From Amblyornis subalaris (Eukaryota; Chordata; Aves; Passeriformes; Ptilonorhynchidae): 64,000 bases of DNA. The stretch lies in assembly GCA_018881555.1 (NCBI GenBank), contig JACAXG010000007.1:14923235-14987234 (forward strand), read 5' to 3'. Positions 23,952 to 64,000 of the stretch are shown here, piece by piece. Positions within the stretch are counted from its first letter, which is position 1; each line of letters begins with the position of its first letter. The position numbers and the translations under genes are program-made. The notes under the pieces are model-generated. The model saw only the letters and a program-made list of their open reading frames with translations. It did not search any database and was not told where the DNA came from.

Positions 23952-26609
23952 ATCAAGTACAAATCCACCTGCATTTGACAACTTGTCTTGTTGATCACAA
24001 TTTATAACAAAGCAGAAACATTTTCCACCTNTCCTATACAATATTTGGGAGCAAGGCTCAACAGAAGGATTCCTCTACGTCACAGACCCTGTTGATTTTA
24101 CACTAGAGTACAACTTCAGTGTGTTCTCTCGTGGTAGTTGAGGTAGACCTTCCCCTAATACAAAGTTGCTTGAAGTGACAGGGCACAGAAAGGGCATGAA
24201 TCAAAGGTGAAAGAACAATAGTTGAAACAATAGAGGCTTGTTAGGAATGGCTATAGACACATTTTGCCTTGGCTGATTATTAACTGATGAACAATGTTAC
24301 TGCCTTACCAATTCGTAAGATGTAACATAGAATTGACTCTTTGCATTTCAACAGGTTTTAACTCTTATTATAAAACTCTTCAAACTGAATTTGCTTCTGC
24401 TAAAGACAATGCAAATTCAATTTGCACCAATTTCAAAACGAGTAATTTTAAACTGATATTTTTGTTTTCTTTTGCTTCTCTCAGTGTTTGGGCCATTATT
24501 ATTTATCACTGCTCTATAAACCTTCATAAAGATCTCTGAAGGCCTACATACCATCTGGTATGCTCCTCTACCGCTGGCATAGCAACTAAACTGTATCCTG
24601 AGTAAAAACAAGTCAAATGCAACAGCTCTAATGTTGCATGGAAAGCAATTCTGTATATAAATAGATTCTTTTCAAATTTCTGCTACCACTCTTCAAAAAG
24701 AATCTCACAAATCAGCCTTCAAAATAACAGCAGACAGCAATCTGTCAGTCCTCCAGTAAGCGTGAGCTGTCTAACCAGTGTCATTAGCACCTCAAAAAAG
24801 ACATTTTGCCTGCCTTGCTTGCCAGGAATTCAGGATAGCTTGTTAACAATACTAATACCTACCAATTACCCAGTCTTTTCAAGTTCAAAGCACTATAAAA
24901 ACTGAAATAATCTGCTGCAGCATTTTCTAGGTTCATGTTAATTCCTGTGAACGCAATGCTTTTAAAATCTGACATGTTCTGCAGTGTTGTATTTAATCTC
25001 CTTCATTCTCATTGTTTTCCTATCCTGAACTTGTTTTTTCTCCCAAGTTCTGGAATTCATGTCTTTTTTCTTATTTCTTTTCCCCCAAGACTGGTGTTCC
25101 TGACTGCCTTGTTGAGCCACAAATACAGACTGACCCGGGTGTATGCTCCCCTTTGCACTTACTTTCTCCAGTTTCATCTTTCTTTTCTCAGCTTTCCTAA
25201 TATTACCCTCTCAGCTTTCCAGCCTCACAGCCGTTTTGCCTCTGCACATTTAACATCGTTGTTTGACTGTGTCCTCCAGTCAAACAGTGTGAGTCGACAT
25301 CTCTCACATGAATGGTTTGTTGTCCTCTCCTCATGGAAAAAGTGGTCTAAGTCTTGTCAGTGTTCTTAAACTTTAGATGCTTCTAAGTGTTGCAATAAGT
25401 TGGTGTGAGGCAAGCACATCACAGGTGCTAACAGCAGTACTAATGCTTTGCAAAAAAGCTCATGAGCTTTGTCATGGTTATCAGGTCCCAAGAAGGAGCC
25501 AAATCCCCATGCTAAAGTAAAGGTGTCCTCATGGTCCATACTTTTTCCTCCTATAGCCCTCAACCAGCTTAACCTCTGATGTACCTACAAGCTGCTTTAT
25601 TTCCATTTTTCGGGGTAACTTGCCTTCTAAGTGGGTGGAATTTCAAGTTGGTAGTAGTCTGAACCTGTGCTGACAGGCAAAACCCTCTCCCATTTTCACA
25701 CTGACCTGCTCTTTGCATGAAAGCCCTTGATCTGTTGCCTTTTTATGTCAACAGTGAGTGTAGCCCAGGCACTCCTTCTCCCACACAATTTAGTCCTCTC
25801 AGAGGATAACCTCAGGGGATAGCCTCAGATGATCTCTGAACTGCGCTGTTCTGCCACCAGCCCGTCTGCAAATCCACCTGTGCCTTGGCATCCACCTCTG
25901 GGGCGGGGGAAATCTGGGAATCTGTCTTCTGTTTCATTTACACGTTCAGCTGCCACTTAATTTGGGATTAGCAGAATGCAGATTCCAACAAATTTCAACT
26001 CATCTATTATCCAAATATTAAATTAATATTTGGTGTGAAGGCAAGCCATCTTCACTGAAGCTTGACTTCCTCCAAATCCTTTTGCTCCTCAGGTGTTTGA
26101 GCTACTGCAATTTAAAAGGCAAATAATACCAACGGTGAAGGAGCATTCTGTGAGCCCAGAACTACAGAGCTGGCACGATGGATGGGGAAGTGGGTTTTTT
26201 TTCTGTTTTTCTGTTAGGTAGCATGTTCTCTCCAGAATGTTTTTAATAGCTGCTGCACCTGGCCTCCCAGTATAATGCTTATTCATTTCTGCCAGGCCTT
26301 AAAGCACTTCATTTCACAGGTGGCTAGTATTTGAAAGTGAAGATGTGTAAGTGTAGTTTCAGTACTTCTCTGCCAGTTCAGTATTTAAGGCCACCACTTC
26401 AGCCCTGGCAAGGTTCTCTGTTCAATGCAATGCCAGGTAACCTCAGGTGCCTGTGCAGACCTGGCTGCATGTGCCTTGCTGCCACACACCATCCACTGAA
26501 ATCCAGTCTGGCTGCAAGACTTCAAAAGGAGGTGTTTTTCCACCTATTCTGCCAAAGGCACACAATCACGGAAATACGCTGAGGAACCTAAGATGAAAAC
26601 TGTCCTAAA

Positions 26610-27430
26610 TCCACACCTGAAGGATGGGGTACCATCCAGAGGGACCGGGACAAGCTTGAGAAGTGGGTCCACAGGAATCATCTTCTGAGTTTTAACAAGA
26701 CCAAGTAAAAGGTCCTGCACCTGCATTGGGGAAACCTCCGGTATCAATCCAGGCTGGAGGATGAACAAATCCACAGCAGCCGCACCCAGAAGGATTTGGG
26801 GGTGTTGCTGGATGAGAGGCTGGACACGACCCAGCAAAGTGCATTTGCAGCCCAGAAAGCCAAATGTATCCTGGGCTGCATCCAAAGCAGCATAGCCAGC
26901 AGGGCAAGGAGAGGATTCTGCCCCTGAGATCCCACCCNGACTGCTGTGTCTCCAGCAAGGGAAAGACACGGGGCTGTTGGAGTGAGTCTGGAGGAGGGCC
27001 ACCAAGATGATCGGAGAGATAGAGAACATCTTATAGGAGGGAAGGCTGAAAGAGTTGAGATTGTTCAGCCTGGGAAAGAGAAAGCTTAGGGGAGACCTAA
27101 CTGCGCCTTTCCAGTACCTGAAGGGAGCCTACAAGAAAGATGGAGAGGGACTTTTCACACGGGCATGTAGTGACAGGACAAGAGAGAATGACTTCAAACT
27201 GAGAGTAGATTTAAGTTAGACATTAGGAAGAAATTCTTTACTGTGAGGATGGTGAGTCACTGGAACAGCTTGTGCAGAGAAGCTGTGGACNCTCCCCTGA
27301 AGGTGTTCAAGGTCAGGCTGGATGGGGCAACCTCGTCTAGCGGAAGGTGCCACTGCCCATGGCAGAGAGGGTTGGAACCAGATGTCTTTAAAGTCCCTTC
27401 CAAACCAAACCATTCTGTGGTTGTATGATC
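26610..27430 (+). mobile_element. CR1 LINE fragment next to the SMARCAD1 promoter
   Basis: Recognisable avian CR1 blocks appear in order: GATGGGGTACCATCCAGAGG, AAAGGTCCTGCACCTGCATT, GCAGCCCAGAAAGCCAAATG, GGAAGAAATTCTTTACTGTG, and a 3' end CCAAACCATTCTGTGG. The reverse-transcriptase frame is interrupted. About 820 bases survive. The element's 3' end lies about 150 bases before the CpG-rich promoter begins, so it limits how much upstream regulatory DNA can be old single-copy sequence. Confidence 0.93.
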
Positions 27431-27741
27431 CCGTATTCTAGGGCTCCACATCTTTTACGATGATGTTTTTGTGATTCCCCACCCAAACTTTTCAGCTTGG
27501 AAGNGGGTGGCGGGGTGTGAACACACAACGATTTGGTATCGAAACGTCACTTGTGCGGTGTCAGGGGTTGGAAGCTGCAACTCTGCTTTGTCACGGCGGC
27601 GGCGACGTGAAACCCAAAGCCTCCNGAACCCCTCGGACCCCACCCGCATNTCTCTCCTGCCCCTGGAAGCAGCGGCTCCCGTCGCTCTCCAGGGAAAAAG
27701 CGGGAAGGCGCACGCGCCCGCGAGCTCCGTCCGGGCGAGGC

Positions 27742-27767
27742 GATTGGCGGGCGGTGCCGTGACGTCA
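27742..27767 (+). promoter_or_regulatory. SMARCAD1: Inverted CCAAT box plus CRE
   Basis: GATTGG (NF-Y type) and TGACGTCA (CREB/ATF type) are spaced 12 bases apart inside the CpG island, just upstream of the likely start sites. Confidence 0.65.
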
Positions 27768-27799
27768 TCGCCGCGCGCCGGCAGCCCCGCGCACCGCTC

Positions 27800-27945
27800 C
27801 TGAGGGGAGCGCGTCGTGTTCCCGCTTCCCGGGCCTCATCCCGCCCTCCCGCCGGCCCACGCTCCTGTCCCAGGGGCCGGCCGGGCCCTGCCGGCCGCTC
27901 CGCTCCCTCGCAGCACCCCGCCGCGTCTGCATCGCTGCGCGACAG
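27800..27945 (+). other. SMARCAD1: SMARCAD1 exon 1, 5' UTR (start approximate)
   Basis: GC-rich sequence ends in a good donor, GACAG/GTGCGT, at 27945/27946. No ATG occurs in the last 140 bases. Pairing with the acceptor at 28192 removes a 247-base GC-rich intron 1. The 5' limit is inferred from the promoter elements and cannot be fixed from sequence alone. Confidence 0.6.
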
Positions 27946-28205
27946 GTGCGTGTGGGGCCCGCCGCCTTGAGACGAGAAGGGAGGCCAGGGGAGCGCGGGG
28001 GAGAGGGTGGGTGCATGGATGGATGGGCAGGCAGGCAGGAGCCTTCCGGCTGCCTGACAGCGTCGCTGGCCTCGCGTTTCTGTGGGAGCGCCGGCCGGCG
28101 GGGCCCTCCGGCCGGTCCATTGGCCAGCGTTTTCCCGATCCCGTATCAGACGGGCCTTGCCGGCTCTCTCCCCTTCCTGGCTTTTCCCACAGAAAGGTTA
28201 AGAAT

Positions 28206-64000
<35,795 letters not shown>

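Larger units (their letters stand above)
20676..26609. other. Intergenic DNA, no gene seen
   Basis: AT-rich sequence with no supportable gene. It contains the simple repeats listed separately at 23344-23393 and about 23912-23951. The 144-codon plus-strand frame at 24935-25369 shows only low-complexity hydrophobic and serine-rich translation and matches no family I know. Confidence 0.5.
27580..28190 (+). promoter_or_regulatory. SMARCAD1: SMARCAD1 CpG-island promoter
   Basis: A strongly CpG-rich block covers the upstream region, exon 1 and intron 1. It contains an inverted CCAAT box (GATTGG, 27742-27747) and, 12 bases further on, a perfect cAMP-response element TGACGTCA (27760-27767), which binds CREB/ATF factors. 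No TATA box is seen. This layout is typical of a TATA-less housekeeping promoter with dispersed start sites, probably within about 27790-27880. Confidence 0.8.

Noticed and set aside
26544..27029. 161-codon minus-strand open frame
   Set aside because: Antisense to a clear CR1 element.
1..27580. ATOH1 or another neighbouring gene
   Set aside because: No basic helix-loop-helix coding sequence or other recognisable exon was found on either strand in the upstream interval.

Overview
The window is vertebrate nuclear DNA, almost certainly from a bird. Evidence is long introns, an AT-rich background, at least four CR1 LINE fragments with avian-type 3' ends (including the GTTGGAAGGGACC signature), two solo retroviral LTRs (one resembling a repeat common in songbirds) and a CpG-rich vertebrate promoter. 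Single ambiguous bases (n) are scattered throughout, and one 40-base N gap sits in a pentanucleotide satellite.

Right half (about 27.6-64 kb): one gene on the + strand, SMARCAD1, the vertebrate ETL1/Fun30-type SNF2 chromatin remodeller. A CpG promoter with an inverted CCAAT box and a perfect CRE drives a non-coding exon 1. The ATG lies in exon 2 at 28206. I place 18 coding exons (exons 2-19); every junction has GT/AG ends and the phases chain without a break. They give 785 codons before the window ends inside exon 19. Visible are the N-terminal conserved motif, two CUE ubiquitin-binding domains, the conserved linker before the ATPase, and the first RecA lobe with its Walker A (GLGKT), DEGH and TGTPVQNN motifs. 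The second RecA lobe and the 3' end lie beyond 64000.

Left half (1 to about 27.6 kb): no protein-coding gene could be supported. In mammals the interval upstream of SMARCAD1 is the gene-poor space toward ATOH1, and this sequence fits that, but ATOH1 itself is not here. It holds an orphan CpG island (about 6.17-6.37 kb), a cluster of perfect inverted repeats next to an exact PBX-MEIS/PREP decamer (2.15-2.34 kb), a CTCF-like core on the minus strand at 17.83 kb with a weaker one at 16.79 kb, an old CR1/L3-like LINE (19.5-20.7 kb), a younger CR1 copy (15.4-15.9 kb) and a CTTTC satellite (12.7-12.9 kb). A further CR1 copy ends about 150 bases upstream of the promoter CpG region.

Introns: a solo LTR with TATA box and poly(A) signal lies in intron 2. 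A second solo LTR, about 1 kb and antisense, starts 88 bases after exon 4. CR1 fragments lie in introns 5 and 9. Two 50-base copies of an unrecognised repeat flank exon 11. I found no tRNA, rRNA, CRISPR array or operon-like system, and nothing I can call a new biological system; the most interesting items are regulatory and structural.
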